From contig CAMYZZ010000007.1 of the NCBI GenBank assembly GCA_947304135.1, positions 1 through 34,123 of the forward strand: DNA of 34,123 nt. Direction: 5' to 3'. Of this stretch, positions 9,019-15,244 are shown piece after piece. Under the pieces are notes generated by a model, which saw only the letters and a list, made by a program, of their open reading frames with translations, searched no databases and was not told the DNA's origin. Position 1 is the first letter of the stretch. Every line of letters begins with the position of its first letter. The stretch comes from an uncultured Candidatus Saccharibacteria bacterium (lineage in GTDB: Bacteria; Patescibacteriota; Saccharimonadia; Saccharimonadales; Saccharimonadaceae). A program made the position numbers and the translations under genes.

Positions 9019-9466
9019 CCTGCCCACCTTCGCTGCCATTATTTCCAAAGATACGCCCAAAACTGTCCCTCAAGAACTCAACCATTGCCTCATCTCTGTA
9101 GTTTTGCAGCTCGTACGGTTTATCTTTTAGTTCAACAATCTTCTGCCTGACCTCTTTTGCGGACGCCTCATCAAGCTCTTCGCCAGACAGTCTCAGCGCA
9201 AGTTTTCCCAGATTGCCCTCGGTTGTTCCATCCATTGCTAGTGGCCTAGACTCTGGAGCATCTTCTATCCCAGCACCAGCAAACTGAACCGTCTCTGGAG
9301 TCATTGTTCCAGGAGCGCTGTTGTAGTCTTGTGCCGCATTCTGGTTAACGCCGCCAAAAGCAGGAGCATCCGAAAAAGCTTTCTCAAAACTTTCCGGAGC
9401 ACCAAAAGTCTCCGGCTGCCCACCGTTAAAAGTACCTCTGTTACCTCCCACATTGGTATTGTCCAT
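9002..9466 (-). CDS. Small acidic partner of the VirD4-like ATPase, unknown function
   Basis: The product is 154 aa, with no recognised domain. The first about 75 residues are low-complexity and rich in Gly, Asn, Ala and Pro (probably disordered). From about residue 80 there is a predicted helical segment (LGKLALRLSGEELDEASAKEVRQ, ELQNYRDEAMVEFLRDSFGRIF) and then an acidic tail. No TM or signal is seen. The 3' end overlaps the ATPase gene by 17 bases, so the two are almost certainly co-translated, and the product may be an adaptor of that ATPase; this is inferred from context. The ATG lies exactly six bases after a TGATAAAAT element, so the mRNA is predicted to be leaderless, and there is no Shine-Dalgarno. 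Confidence 0.75.
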   Translation of the reverse strand: MDNTNVGGNRGTFNGGQPETFGAPESFEKAFSDAPAFGGVNQNAAQDYNSAPGTMTPETVQFAGAGIEDAPESRPLAMDGTTEGNLGKLALRLSGEELDEASAKEVRQKIVELKDKPYELQNYRDEAMVEFLRDSFGRIFGNNGSEGGQDESDR

Positions 9467-9472
9467 ATGCTT

Positions 9473-9481
9473 ATTTTATCA
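9473..9481 (-). promoter_or_regulatory. Extended -10 promoter of the ATPase operon
   Basis: TGA-TAAAAT lies at 9481..9473 on the minus strand, then aagcat, then the ATG at 9466. No good -35 is seen. The predicted +1 is the A of the start codon. Confidence 0.65.
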
Positions 9482-9566
9482 CAGTCTCTCTATTTTGTGC
9501 TAAAATTCTTATGTCAAAACGTCAAAATTCTTATTCAAACCTTTTAGATATGGATTCGCTCACTAC

Positions 9567-9908
9567 TTATATTCTCTTTTTGATTACAAAGCACCCCAAA
9601 AAGACAAAAACAGCGGTCATTGCCACCGTAATCAAATTAAGACTCCCAAAAGACTGGACTAAAAGAATCATAATCGGGCCAAAAGAAACCATCGCAGCAT
9701 AATACTTCCCCTTAGCCTGGCTCTTCCCGCCGGCCTTCATGAACAGTCCGACTATCAAGTTAGTTATGCCATAGATTATTACATAAATCATCATGAAAAA
9801 AACTAAAACTCCTAGCGGACCGACGCCCGTAGGAGTTGTAAAATTTATCATCGCGAGAATAACCACCACTGCTACAAAGCTCAAAACTAGTGTCAGACGA
9901 TTAAACAT
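9567..9908 (-). CDS. Small membrane protein, unknown function
   Basis: The product is 113 aa and very hydrophobic. There are about three to four TM helices: roughly residues 5-22, 31-54, 70-86 and 91-108, with a short basic loop (MKAGGKSQAKGKYY) between the second and third and a basic end (VIKKRI). I recognise no family. It has its own promoter: TGC-TATAAT is followed by exactly six bases and the ATG, so translation is predicted to begin at the 5' end of the mRNA. It lies between the ATPase operon and the candidate large RNA. Because no terminator is visible for that RNA, read-through into this gene is possible. Confidence 0.7.
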   Translation of the reverse strand: MFNRLTLVLSFVAVVVILAMINFTTPTGVGPLGVLVFFMMIYVIIYGITNLIVGLFMKAGGKSQAKGKYYAAMVSFGPIMILLVQSFGSLNLITVAMTAVFVFLGCFVIKKRI

Positions 9909-9914
9909 AAGCTA

Positions 9915-9923
9915 ATTATAGCA
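9915..9923 (-). promoter_or_regulatory. Extended -10 promoter, leaderless start
   Basis: TGC-TATAAT lies at 9923..9915 on the minus strand, then tagctt, then the ATG at 9908. Confidence 0.65.
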
Positions 9924-9924
9924 T

Positions 9925-10496
9925 ATCTAAAGTGGCTTGGAAACAATGTTCCGTCTCGGATTCTACTGGCCAACTGCGAAAAGCCAGTGTTTCCCTTTCA
10001 AGTTATTCTCCCAACGATAAAAGAATTTATTCCCCCATTGTAGCCCATGGAACTTCCTGCGACTCAAAGTTCTATGGGCTAAAGAGTGGAGGTCATCCGG
10101 CAAATTGTATGATATTACTTTGGGCCGCGACCTTCGCCCACCCTTCAGCTTTTTGACCGCCTCGTGTTTAACGAGGCATTGTCCTTGCTTTTCCCTAATC
10201 ACTCTGCTTATGGCTAATGTACTAATGATCAGGAAGTAGCGCGCTCTACGCTTTTGGCGGAGCTAAAGGTAATTCCTAGAGTTTAATTCTCTCAGGTTTT
10301 ACCCTGGTTGGAATAAACTTCTTTGTAATTTATGGCTAGAAATTACCTATTCGCTCGCCAAAACAACAACGAAAGCCTCCGAATCATCTTTCAGGCTCTA
10401 ATCCCCTGCCTAAAAAACCTTTTGGCTCTCTATAAGCTATTTCGGTTTCATGTTTTTTCCTTTTAATTTGCGTTTTTGTTTTCGTCTTAATGACTT
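9925..10496 (-). ncRNA. Candidate large structured RNA, about 570 nt
   Basis: No credible protein is encoded here, but the stretch is full of paired segments. Seen directly are GCCTCGT-taaac-ACGAGGC; TAGCCCAT.GAACTT/AAGTTC.ATGGGCTA (10041-10081, one mismatch or G-U); ACTGGC/GCCAGT nested inside GGAAACA/TGTTTCC near the 3' end; and a multihelix arm closed by GGCGAGC/GCTC(c)GCC and AGGTAATT/AATTACCT that encloses small hairpins. A well-formed promoter sits at 10503-10531 and predicts a 5' end near 10496. Close to that end is a four-codon ORF, MKPK, behind AAAAGGA. The 3' end is a guess because I see no terminator. It is not RNase P, tmRNA or a group I/II intron by core motifs. Length and ornate pairing recall the OLE, ROOL and GOLLD classes, but I cannot match it to any. 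Minus orientation rests mainly on the promoter. Confidence 0.5.
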
Positions 10497-10502
10497 AACT
10501 AG

Positions 10503-10531
10503 AGCATAGCACAAACGGTATATTTTTTCAA
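10503..10531 (-). promoter_or_regulatory. Promoter of the candidate large RNA
   Basis: On the minus strand TTGAAA (10531..10526), 17 bases, then TGC-TATGCT (-10 at 10508..10503). The extended -10 resembles the TGC-TACGCT of the comM promoter. A perfect palindrome lies 20 bases upstream of the -35. Confidence 0.6.
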
Positions 10532-10550
10532 GCATTTTGAACAAATTTTT

Positions 10551-10569
10551 TGTTGTATTTTTTACAACA
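10551..10569. promoter_or_regulatory. 19-bp palindrome, candidate operator copy 1
   Basis: TGTTGTA-TTTTT-TACAACA is a perfect 7-bp inverted repeat. It is centred about 64 bases upstream of the predicted start of the large RNA, a typical activator position. Confidence 0.55.
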
Positions 10570-10617
10570 TACAGCTTTTTTGCTCAATTCTACCCCTGGA
10601 AGCGCTCCAAATTTCCG

Positions 10618-10636
10618 TGTTGTATTTTTTACAACA
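10618..10636. promoter_or_regulatory. 19-bp palindrome, candidate operator copy 2
   Basis: This is an identical 19-mer, TGTTGTA-TTTTT-TACAACA, centred 67 bases from copy 1. The flanking sequence differs, so the identity is confined to the palindrome, as expected of a protein-binding site. Confidence 0.55.
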
Positions 10637-11066
10637 ATAGCCTATTTTTGATTCCGATTTTTTGAATAAATCATTTAACTATAAGCATCTTGAATGACAC
10701 TTTATTGCTCATCTTTCACCTTTTTTATTGCTTCCCTGCCATACGTTTTAAATCGCTTATCGTTAAAATTTTTAACTATTAGAACTTTAGCCAAAAAGCT
10801 GCAACGATCGCTCAATTTAGTACGTTCATGCTGCCAAAATGACAAGCCTTACTCGCCATTCTAAGCGCGTTTTAAGCCATTTTTAGCACAAAAAGGCTAC
10901 AGTTTACGCCCGCGTCCAAAAAACTCCGCGCTACGCGCTTTCATGCGCTTTGTATTTTTTCTTGCCAAAAAACTCCCAAAATATCGCCCTTCTTAGCCCA
11001 CTTTTGGACCCCAAAATGCTTGTGGAAAACGTCCAAAAATTCATAAAAAATTTATGCAAAAAAGTC
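10637..11066. other. AT-rich non-coding spacer, about 430 nt
   Basis: I see no ORF, tRNA or clear RNA gene. Visible structure includes TTTTGGAC/GTCCAAAA (11002-11009 and 11031-11038), a perfect CATAAA-aaa-TTTATG hairpin at 11042-11056 just upstream of the small-RNA promoter, and gcgc-rich short repeats near 10927-10950. It may be a decayed gene or an upstream control region. Confidence 0.5.
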
Positions 11067-11095
11067 TTGACATAAGCTTTTTGGCGCGGTATTAT
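11067..11095 (+). promoter_or_regulatory. Consensus promoter of a small RNA
   Basis: TTGACA (11067-11072), exactly 17 bases, then TATTAT (11090-11095). This is one of only two perfect TTGACA -35 elements I found in a functional position in the window. Confidence 0.75.
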
Positions 11096-11101
11096 AGAGG
11101 T

Positions 11102-11212
11102 AGCTTTTGAATAAAAAAATTATTCAAAGCCAAAAACAAAAAATCTATTATAGCCAAAAAAACTCCACACTCTACAAAAGACCAGCTATCCTCGCAGTAA
11201 GCTGGTCTTTTT
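11102..11212 (+). ncRNA. Candidate small RNA, about 110 nt
   Basis: A strong promoter and an intrinsic terminator bound this stretch, and there is no ATG inside it, so it is probably untranslated. The 5' part folds as GCTTTTGAATAA-aaaaa-TTATTCAAAGC (one bulged base). The middle is an A-rich single strand, and the 3' end is the terminator hairpin GACCAGCT/AGCTGGTC. It lies between the candidate large RNA and tmRNA, in the opposite orientation to both. I do not recognise the class. A base-pairing regulator is the simplest guess from architecture. Confidence 0.6.
11180..11212 (+). terminator. Intrinsic terminator of the small RNA
   Basis: GACCAGCT-atcctcgcagta-AGCTGGTC is an 8-bp perfect stem followed by TTTTTCT. 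Confidence 0.85.
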
Positions 11213-11262
11213 CTATTCCCTAGAAAGCAGTTGCAAATGCCTCTCTATTTATTAGATAAAAC

Positions 11263-11280
11263 CGCTCAAGAGAGCGTTTT
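11263..11280. terminator. Hairpin CGCTC-aaga-GAGCG with T tail
   Basis: On the plus strand the stem is followed by TTTTCT, and on the minus strand by GTTTTAT. It may serve as a second terminator behind ssrA or block read-through from the small RNA side. Confidence 0.45.
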
Positions 11281-11317
11281 CTCCGTGCGAAGCGCGCCTT
11301 ACGGGCGAGCAAGCACG

Positions 11318-11337
11318 AAAAAACGCCCTATTGGGCG
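11318..11337 (-). terminator. Intrinsic terminator of ssrA
   Basis: On the minus strand CGCCC-aata-GGGCG is followed by TTTTTT, about 20 bases after the tmRNA CCA end. Confidence 0.75.
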
Positions 11338-11357
11338 GTTTTAGCAATAAATAAATT

Positions 11358-11713
11358 TGGTGGAGCTGCCGGATACTGCCTCCGGGTCCGAACTACCTCG
11401 TGGATACCATTCTACACGCATAGTTTATCTGTTCATCTCGACATGCTCAGATAGCACAAACAAACAAAACCTATCTGATGTCATGATTAAATCTCAAACC
11501 TCTGTTTATCACGCAGGGATTCTATTCCCATAAGTCTGATAATCTTCCCCGTTATGGAACCTCACAAGGTCGATCAGCCTATCTTATACTAGGCAAATGC
11601 AGGCATGTAAGCAACATGCTTGCTAGAAGTTTTAGCTTCATTTATTCAATACTTACGGTATTAATCGTCGTGCTTGGTATCTGTTAATAATCCGTCTAAG
11701 CTTTGTCAGCCCC
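11358..11713 (-). ncRNA. ssrA: Transfer-messenger RNA (tmRNA)
   Basis: This is a 356-nt RNA that rescues stalled ribosomes and tags nascent proteins for proteolysis. The 5' end GGGGCTGA pairs with the 3' CAGCTCC of ...CAGCTCCACCA, and CCA is encoded. The D-region TTAGACGGATT matches the tmRNA pattern, and helix P2 is visible as GATACC/GGTATC. An ORF in the expected position reads (A)KTSSKHVAYMPAFA followed by TAG, ending in the small hydrophobic residues expected of a degradation tag; the exact resume codon (GCT assumed) is inferred. The T-arm folds as CCGGA-GGCAGTA-TCCGG, so the loop lacks the usual TTCRA sequence. It has an extended -10 promoter upstream and a terminator downstream. Confidence 0.93.
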
Positions 11714-11722
11714 AACACCCAC

Positions 11723-11731
11723 ATTATACCA
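11723..11731 (-). promoter_or_regulatory. Extended -10 promoter of ssrA
   Basis: TGG-TATAAT lies at 11731..11723 on the minus strand, with TTGTGG as a possible -35 17 bases upstream. Confidence 0.65.
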
Positions 11732-11825
11732 CAAAATAAAAATAGCCACAAGCCTATTGTCAAAATTACATAGACACCTGCGTTCTCAATACCAAAGCCC
11801 GCCAAAGCGCGTACTCTCCCCCTGT

Positions 11826-11844
11826 TTCTGTATTTTTTACAACG
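11826..11844. promoter_or_regulatory. Imperfect third copy of the TTGTA-N5-TACAA palindrome
   Basis: TTCTGTA-TTTTT-TACAACG differs from the two perfect copies at three arm positions. It is centred about 72 bases upstream of the comM start. The shared TGTA-TTTTT-TACAAC core suggests the same factor may act on comM and the large RNA. Confidence 0.4.
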
Positions 11845-11871
11845 CTTGCAAAAAATTATAAATGCTTATGC

Positions 11872-11900
11872 TTGATATCATAAATCTCCCCTGCTACGCT
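11872..11900 (+). promoter_or_regulatory. Likely promoter of comM, leaderless start
   Basis: TTGATA (11872-11877), exactly 17 bases, then TGC-TACGCT (11895-11900), followed by six bases and the ATG at 11907. The -10 is weak but mirrors the TGC-TATGCT of the large RNA promoter. Confidence 0.5.
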
Positions 11901-11906
11901 GAGATT

Positions 11907-13445
11907 ATGATAGCTAAAACATATTCCATAGTCCCAGATGGCTTCGGCGGCTCCGTCATCGAAGTCGAGGGTGACCTAAAATCCGGCCTTCCCGGCTTCA
12001 ATATAGTCGGCATGGCCAACAAAACAGTTTCAGAAGCTCGTGAGCGCGTCAAATCGGCCATCAAAAGCTCCTGCTTCAGCTTTCCTGACAAAAAGCTCAC
12101 TATTAACCTTGCACCTGCCGATCAGGAAAAGGACAGCACTCATCTAGACGTTGCCATTGCTCTCAACATCCTGATCCTAACAGAACAACTCCGCCAAGAA
12201 GACGTCGCAGATTCTGCCTTTGCCGGGGAACTCTCTCTAGATGGCTCTATCCGTCCGGTCAACGGCATTATCAATATTGCAGAGGCCGCCAAAGAAGCCG
12301 GATTCAAACAACTCTTTATCCCTGCTAAAAACTTCGCCCAGGGGTCATTAGTTAAAGGAATCGAATTGAAATGTATTAATTCCCTCTCGGAGTTGTATTT
12401 CTATCTTAAGCATCAATCCGCCCTCCCTGTTCCAGAAATCGTTGTAAAAAATACCAAGACAGATGTAGCTGCCCCCACCTTTGACCAAATCTACGGCCAA
12501 GACCTCGCCAAACGCGCGCTAGAAATTGCCGTAGCCGGACACCACAATATTCTCCTTTCGGGTCCGCCCGGCACAGGCAAAACCATGCTCGCAAAAGCCG
12601 CCCTAAACTTGCTCCCGCCGCTCACAGAGCCTGAACAAATATCTTCCACCAAGATATATTCCCTTTCTGGTCTATCCTCAAACGTTATTGTCACCCGTCC
12701 ATTCCGCGCCCCGCACCATACTAGCAGCCTTGCAGCCCTCATTGGCGGCGGCCCAAAAGCACTCCCCGGAGATATCTCCTTGGCTCATCTTGGCGTTCTA
12801 TTCTTAGACGAACTCCCAGAGTACCCTCGCCCAATCTTAGAAGCACTCCGCCAACCTCTAGAAGATCGCCAAGTATCCATCTCTCGTGCCAAACGACGCG
12901 TCACCTATCCTGCTGATTTTATGTTAATCGCCACTATGAACCCCTGCCCCTGTGGCTATCTTGGAGATCCAAACCACCCCTGCACCTGTGCCCCTTCTCA
13001 GATCCAGGCCTACCAGAAAAAGCTCTCTGGCCCATTCCTAGACCGCATAGACCTTTTTGTTAATGTCGACCGTGTCTCGACCTCAAAACTCCTCAGTACA
13101 ACGCACCAAAAAGCCTCTAGTACGCATCCAGGCACATCACATATAAAAGATTCTATCCTCTCGGCCATCAACGCGCAGCGCGCAAGATATAGTAACCAAG
13201 CCACCTACAACGCCTCTCTTCCAACTCATCAAATCGCCACGCTCATCCCTCTATCCCCACCAGAAAAATCTTTCCTAGATGCCGCCGCAAATAGTCTCAA
13301 TCTATCCGCCAGAAGCTATTTCAAAACTATCAAAGTCGCCCGCACCATTGCTGATCTAGAAGGCTCCTCAAATATCAAGCAATCTCATCTGGCCGAGGCC
13401 CTCAATTTCCGTAAGATTCCCCTTGAAAAAACCTCTAGTTTTTGA
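11907..13445 (+). CDS. comM: YifB/ComM-family Mg-chelatase-like AAA+ ATPase
   Basis: The product is 512 aa. The track begins 15 codons earlier; I start at MIAKTYSIVPDGFGG because the family begins with this strand and the ATG fits the promoter spacing. The N-terminal ChlI (S5-like) domain spans about residues 1-170 (GLPGFNIVGMANKTVSEARERV). The AAA+ domain has Walker A GPPGTGKT and Walker B VLFLDELPEY. A four-cysteine element (CPCGYLGDPNHPCTC) may bind zinc. A Mg_chelatase_C helical domain ends the protein. ComM is a hexameric helicase that promotes branch migration while transforming DNA integrates into the chromosome, so the gene suggests natural competence. Its 3' end contains the promoter of the infC operon, and its TGA stop forms part of that promoter. 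Confidence 0.93.
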   Translation: MIAKTYSIVPDGFGGSVIEVEGDLKSGLPGFNIVGMANKTVSEARERVKSAIKSSCFSFPDKKLTINLAPADQEKDSTHLDVAIALNILILTEQLRQEDVADSAFAGELSLDGSIRPVNGIINIAEAAKEAGFKQLFIPAKNFAQGSLVKGIELKCINSLSELYFYLKHQSALPVPEIVVKNTKTDVAAPTFDQIYGQDLAKRALEIAVAGHHNILLSGPPGTGKTMLAKAALNLLPPLTEPEQISSTKIYSLSGLSSNVIVTRPFRAPHHTSSLAALIGGGPKALPGDISLAHLGVLFLDELPEYPRPILEALRQPLEDRQVSISRAKRRVTYPADFMLIATMNPCPCGYLGDPNHPCTCAPSQIQAYQKKLSGPFLDRIDLFVNVDRVSTSKLLSTTHQKASSTHPGTSHIKDSILSAINAQRARYSNQATYNASLPTHQIATLIPLSPPEKSFLDAAANSLNLSARSYFKTIKVARTIADLEGSSNIKQSHLAEALNFRKIPLEKTSSF

Positions 13446-13451
13446 TATAAT
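13423..13451 (+). promoter_or_regulatory. Promoter of infC-rpmI-rplT-rpmB
   Basis: TTGAAA (13423-13428), exactly 17 bases, then TGA-TATAAT (-10 at 13446-13451). The TG of the extended -10 belongs to the comM stop codon. The predicted start is about 13458, giving a leader of about 26 nt. Confidence 0.75.
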
Positions 13452-13483
13452 AAACCCATTAAGGTCTAACAGAAAGGAACCCC

Positions 13484-14005
13484 ATAGGTAACAAGAATTC
13501 GCACACTCGTATAAACGGAGAAATCCGTTATGAAAAAGTTCGCGTAATTGGACCCAGTGGTGAGCAGCTCGGCATCATGAGTAGCCGAGACGCCCAAATC
13601 CTTGCCAGAGACCAAGGTGTCGATCTCGTCGAGATTGCGGCCAACGCCAATCCTCCTGTCGTCAAGATTATTGACTGGGGTAAATACCAGTATCAAAAGA
13701 TGAAGGAAGAAGCCAAGAACCGCAAAAAAGCCCGCGAAAAACAATCCGAGCTCAAACAGATGAAAATTGGCCTCAAAATCTCTGATAACGACCTTAACAT
13801 TAAAATCCGCAAAATCAAAGGCTTCCTTGAAGACGGCGATCGTGTCAAGATTATGATTATCTTCCGTGGCCGCGAGATGGCTCACAAAGACCTAGGCCAA
13901 GAGCTCTTAGACAGAGTCCTTGCCGAGATCGGCGATATCGCCATCGTAGAAGGTAAACCTCAATTTGCCGGACGCAACCTGTCCATTCAGATTCGGAAGA
14001 AGTAG
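13484..14005 (+). CDS. infC: Translation initiation factor IF-3 with an ATA start
   Basis: The product is 173 aa. IF-3 binds the 30S subunit, prevents premature 50S joining and monitors the start codon. The track begins at an internal ATG (13577), which would cut off the N-domain. The frame continues upstream through [22 protein letters not shown], a clear IF-3 N-terminus, to an in-frame stop at 13460. In that interval there is no ATG, GTG or TTG. The best start is ATA at 13484, placed after AGAAAGGA with normal spacing. Rare starts are known for infC and allow IF-3 to repress itself. The linker is lysine-rich, and the C-domain shows [22 protein letters not shown] and [12 protein letters not shown]. 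It is the first gene of the L35/L20/L28 operon. Confidence 0.93.
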   Translation: MGNKNSHTRINGEIRYEKVRVIGPSGEQLGIMSSRDAQILARDQGVDLVEIAANANPPVVKIIDWGKYQYQKMKEEAKNRKKAREKQSELKQMKIGLKISDNDLNIKIRKIKGFLEDGDRVKIMIIFRGREMAHKDLGQELLDRVLAEIGDIAIVEGKPQFAGRNLSIQIRKK

Positions 14006-14044
14006 CTCTTTTGACTTCCACGGTCTAGGACACGTTCCTTCCCC

Positions 14045-14071
14045 GCTAAAGCCTGTTTGCAGGCCCATAGC
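14045..14071 (+). promoter_or_regulatory. Hairpin in the infC-rpmI spacer
   Basis: GCTA-aa-GCCTG-tttg-CAGGC-cca-TAGC forms in the 97-nt gap before rpmI. Ribosomal protein L20 represses this operon through leader RNA structures in other bacteria, so this may be an equivalent, but I cannot match a known L20 leader. Confidence 0.35.
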
Positions 14072-14102
14072 AACTATTATCAACCAAACTAAAGGAGTAT
14101 TT

Positions 14103-14297
14103 ATGCCAAAGCTAAAAACGCATAAAGGTACAGCTAAGCGCATTAAAATTACCGGTTCTGGTAAACTCGTCCGCGAGCGCGCTTACAAAAATCACATCTT
14201 GGCTAAAAAGTCGAAAGCTAGGAAACGCAATATGAAAACCGCCGCTACAATCAACGGCAAGATTGCAAAAAACATTAAGACTGCATTAGGAGCATAA
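14103..14297 (+). CDS. rpmI: 50S ribosomal protein L35
   Basis: The product is 64 aa, the standard length. The track ORF begins far upstream in the spacer; I start at [20 protein letters not shown] because AAAGGAG lies seven bases before it and the family starts there. The protein is strongly basic ([22 protein letters not shown]) and binds 23S rRNA in the large subunit. It overlaps nothing upstream, but its stop is separated from the rplT start by a single base, so the two are translationally coupled. Confidence 0.96.
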   Translation: MPKLKTHKGTAKRIKITGSGKLVRERAYKNHILAKKSKARKRNMKTAATINGKIAKNIKTALGA

Positions 14298-14298
14298 G

Positions 14299-14646
14299 AT
14301 GAGAGTTAAAAGAGGTGTACCTGCACACGCAAAGCACAAAAAGATCCTTAATGCCGCCAAGGGGATGCAGCATTATCGTACCCGCAGCTATCGCATGGCT
14401 AAACAGGGTGTTATTAAATCCCTCCGTTATGCATATCGTGATCGTAGAAATAAGAAACGCGATCTTCGCGCTCTCTGGATCACCCGCATCAACAACGCTT
14501 CTCGCGAACTTGGTCTTTCCTACTCTCAGCTTATCGCTGGCATGAAAGCCAAGAATATCAACGTTGACCGCAAGATCCTTGCTGATCTCGCCGTCAATCA
14601 GCCAGAAGCTTTCAAAGCTATTGTTAATATGGTTAAGGAGAAATAA
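14299..14646 (+). CDS. rplT: 50S ribosomal protein L20
   Basis: The product is 115 aa. L20 is an early assembly protein of the 50S subunit and usually the repressor of its own operon. The N-terminal basic extension ([22 protein letters not shown]) and the globular part ([40 protein letters not shown]) match the family along the full length. The ribosome site TTAGGAG lies within the end of rpmI. Confidence 0.97.
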   Translation: MRVKRGVPAHAKHKKILNAAKGMQHYRTRSYRMAKQGVIKSLRYAYRDRRNKKRDLRALWITRINNASRELGLSYSQLIAGMKAKNINVDRKILADLAVNQPEAFKAIVNMVKEK

Positions 14647-14647
14647 G

Positions 14648-14839
14648 ATGGCAGTTTGTGAAATTTCCGGCAAAGGTAAAATGTACGGCCACAACGTCTC
14701 TTTCTCCCAGAGAAAGACTCGCAAGGTCTTCAAGCCTAATGTTCAAAAACGTACCCTTATCGTAGATGGTCGCAAAATCAAAGTTAACGTTGCTACCTCT
14801 ACCCTACGTACGCTCAAGAAAAAGGGCCTAATCAAATAA
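14648..14839 (+). CDS. rpmB: 50S ribosomal protein L28
   Basis: The product is 63 aa. I start at MAVCEISGKGKMYGHNVSFS, one base after the rplT stop and behind AAGGAG; the track start lies inside rplT. The motifs GHNVSFSQRKTRKVFKPN and the Leu/Lys-rich end TLRTLKKKGLIK fit L28. L28 is often placed next to rpmG elsewhere, so its position behind infC-rpmI-rplT is a lineage-specific arrangement. A bidirectional terminator follows. Confidence 0.94.
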   Translation: MAVCEISGKGKMYGHNVSFSQRKTRKVFKPNVQKRTLIVDGRKIKVNVATSTLRTLKKKGLIK

Positions 14840-14865
14840 TACGCCCTTATACTAAATCATAAACC

Positions 14866-14900
14866 AAAATAAAGTCAGGACATGTGCCTGACTTTATTTT
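14866..14900. terminator. Bidirectional terminator between rpmB and rnpB
   Basis: AAAATAAAGTCAGG-acatgtg-CCTGACTTTATTTT is a perfect 14-bp stem whose AT-rich base gives U-rich tails on both strands. It ends both convergent units. Confidence 0.88.
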
Positions 14901-14905
14901 ATTAC

Positions 14906-15229
14906 GCTCTCAGTAAGCCGGGTTCTGTCATCAGACCAAAGTCTGATGGACAACCATCTATCTAGACCCTAAATTGCTCTAGGGTTCAAGCGGTAAGCGT
15001 GCATCCTCGGGACGAGGTATCTAGCACTCCTTGCAGCTGGTAGGGTTTGCCTCTAATAGACATCGCTATCTATTACTGTGGGCTCTTGCCCCACTCTTTT
15101 CACCCTTGCCATAATGGCGGTTTTGTCTCTGTGGTACTTTCCCTATCCTTTCGGACGGTCGCCGTTAGCGACTACCATACCCTGTGCTGCCCGGACTTTC
15201 CTCTGAAAACCAGCGGTTGTCTTTTGAGC
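14906..15229 (-). ncRNA. rnpB: RNase P RNA
   Basis: This is a 324-nt catalytic RNA that trims tRNA 5' leaders. The invariant P4 segment GAGGAAAGTCCGGGC lies near the 5' end, and its partner region ACAGAACCCGGCTTA lies near the 3' end. A P3-like hairpin AACC-gct-GGTT is next to the 5' end, and GCTC/GAGC can close P1. The ends are set by the promoter (+1 about 15229) and by the start of the terminator. The gene is immediately downstream of the Nudix-RNase H gene, whose stop codon overlaps the rnpB -10. Confidence 0.93.
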
Positions 15230-15235
15230 TCTCTT

Positions 15236-15244
15236 ATTATATCA
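15236..15244 (-). promoter_or_regulatory. Extended -10 promoter of rnpB
   Basis: TGA-TATAAT lies at 15244..15236 on the minus strand. The TAA stop of the upstream gene lies inside it. Confidence 0.7.

Noticed and set aside
9963-10202. 79-aa minus-strand ORF within the candidate large RNA
   Set aside because: It has no ribosome site at a sensible distance, an unusual composition and no recognisable domain. Its bases are better explained by the RNA hairpins.
6182-10887. Similar words CGCATTTTAAGGCTATTTTTGGC (6182) and CGCGTTTTAAGCCATTTTTAGC (10866)
   Set aside because: The match is short, AT-rich and needs an indel, so chance similarity is likely.
10501-11060. Replication origin near gyrB-gyrA and the AT-rich spacer
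   Set aside because: There is no dnaA, dnaN, rpmH or recF, and no cluster of DnaA boxes. A single TGTGGAAAA-like word is not enough.
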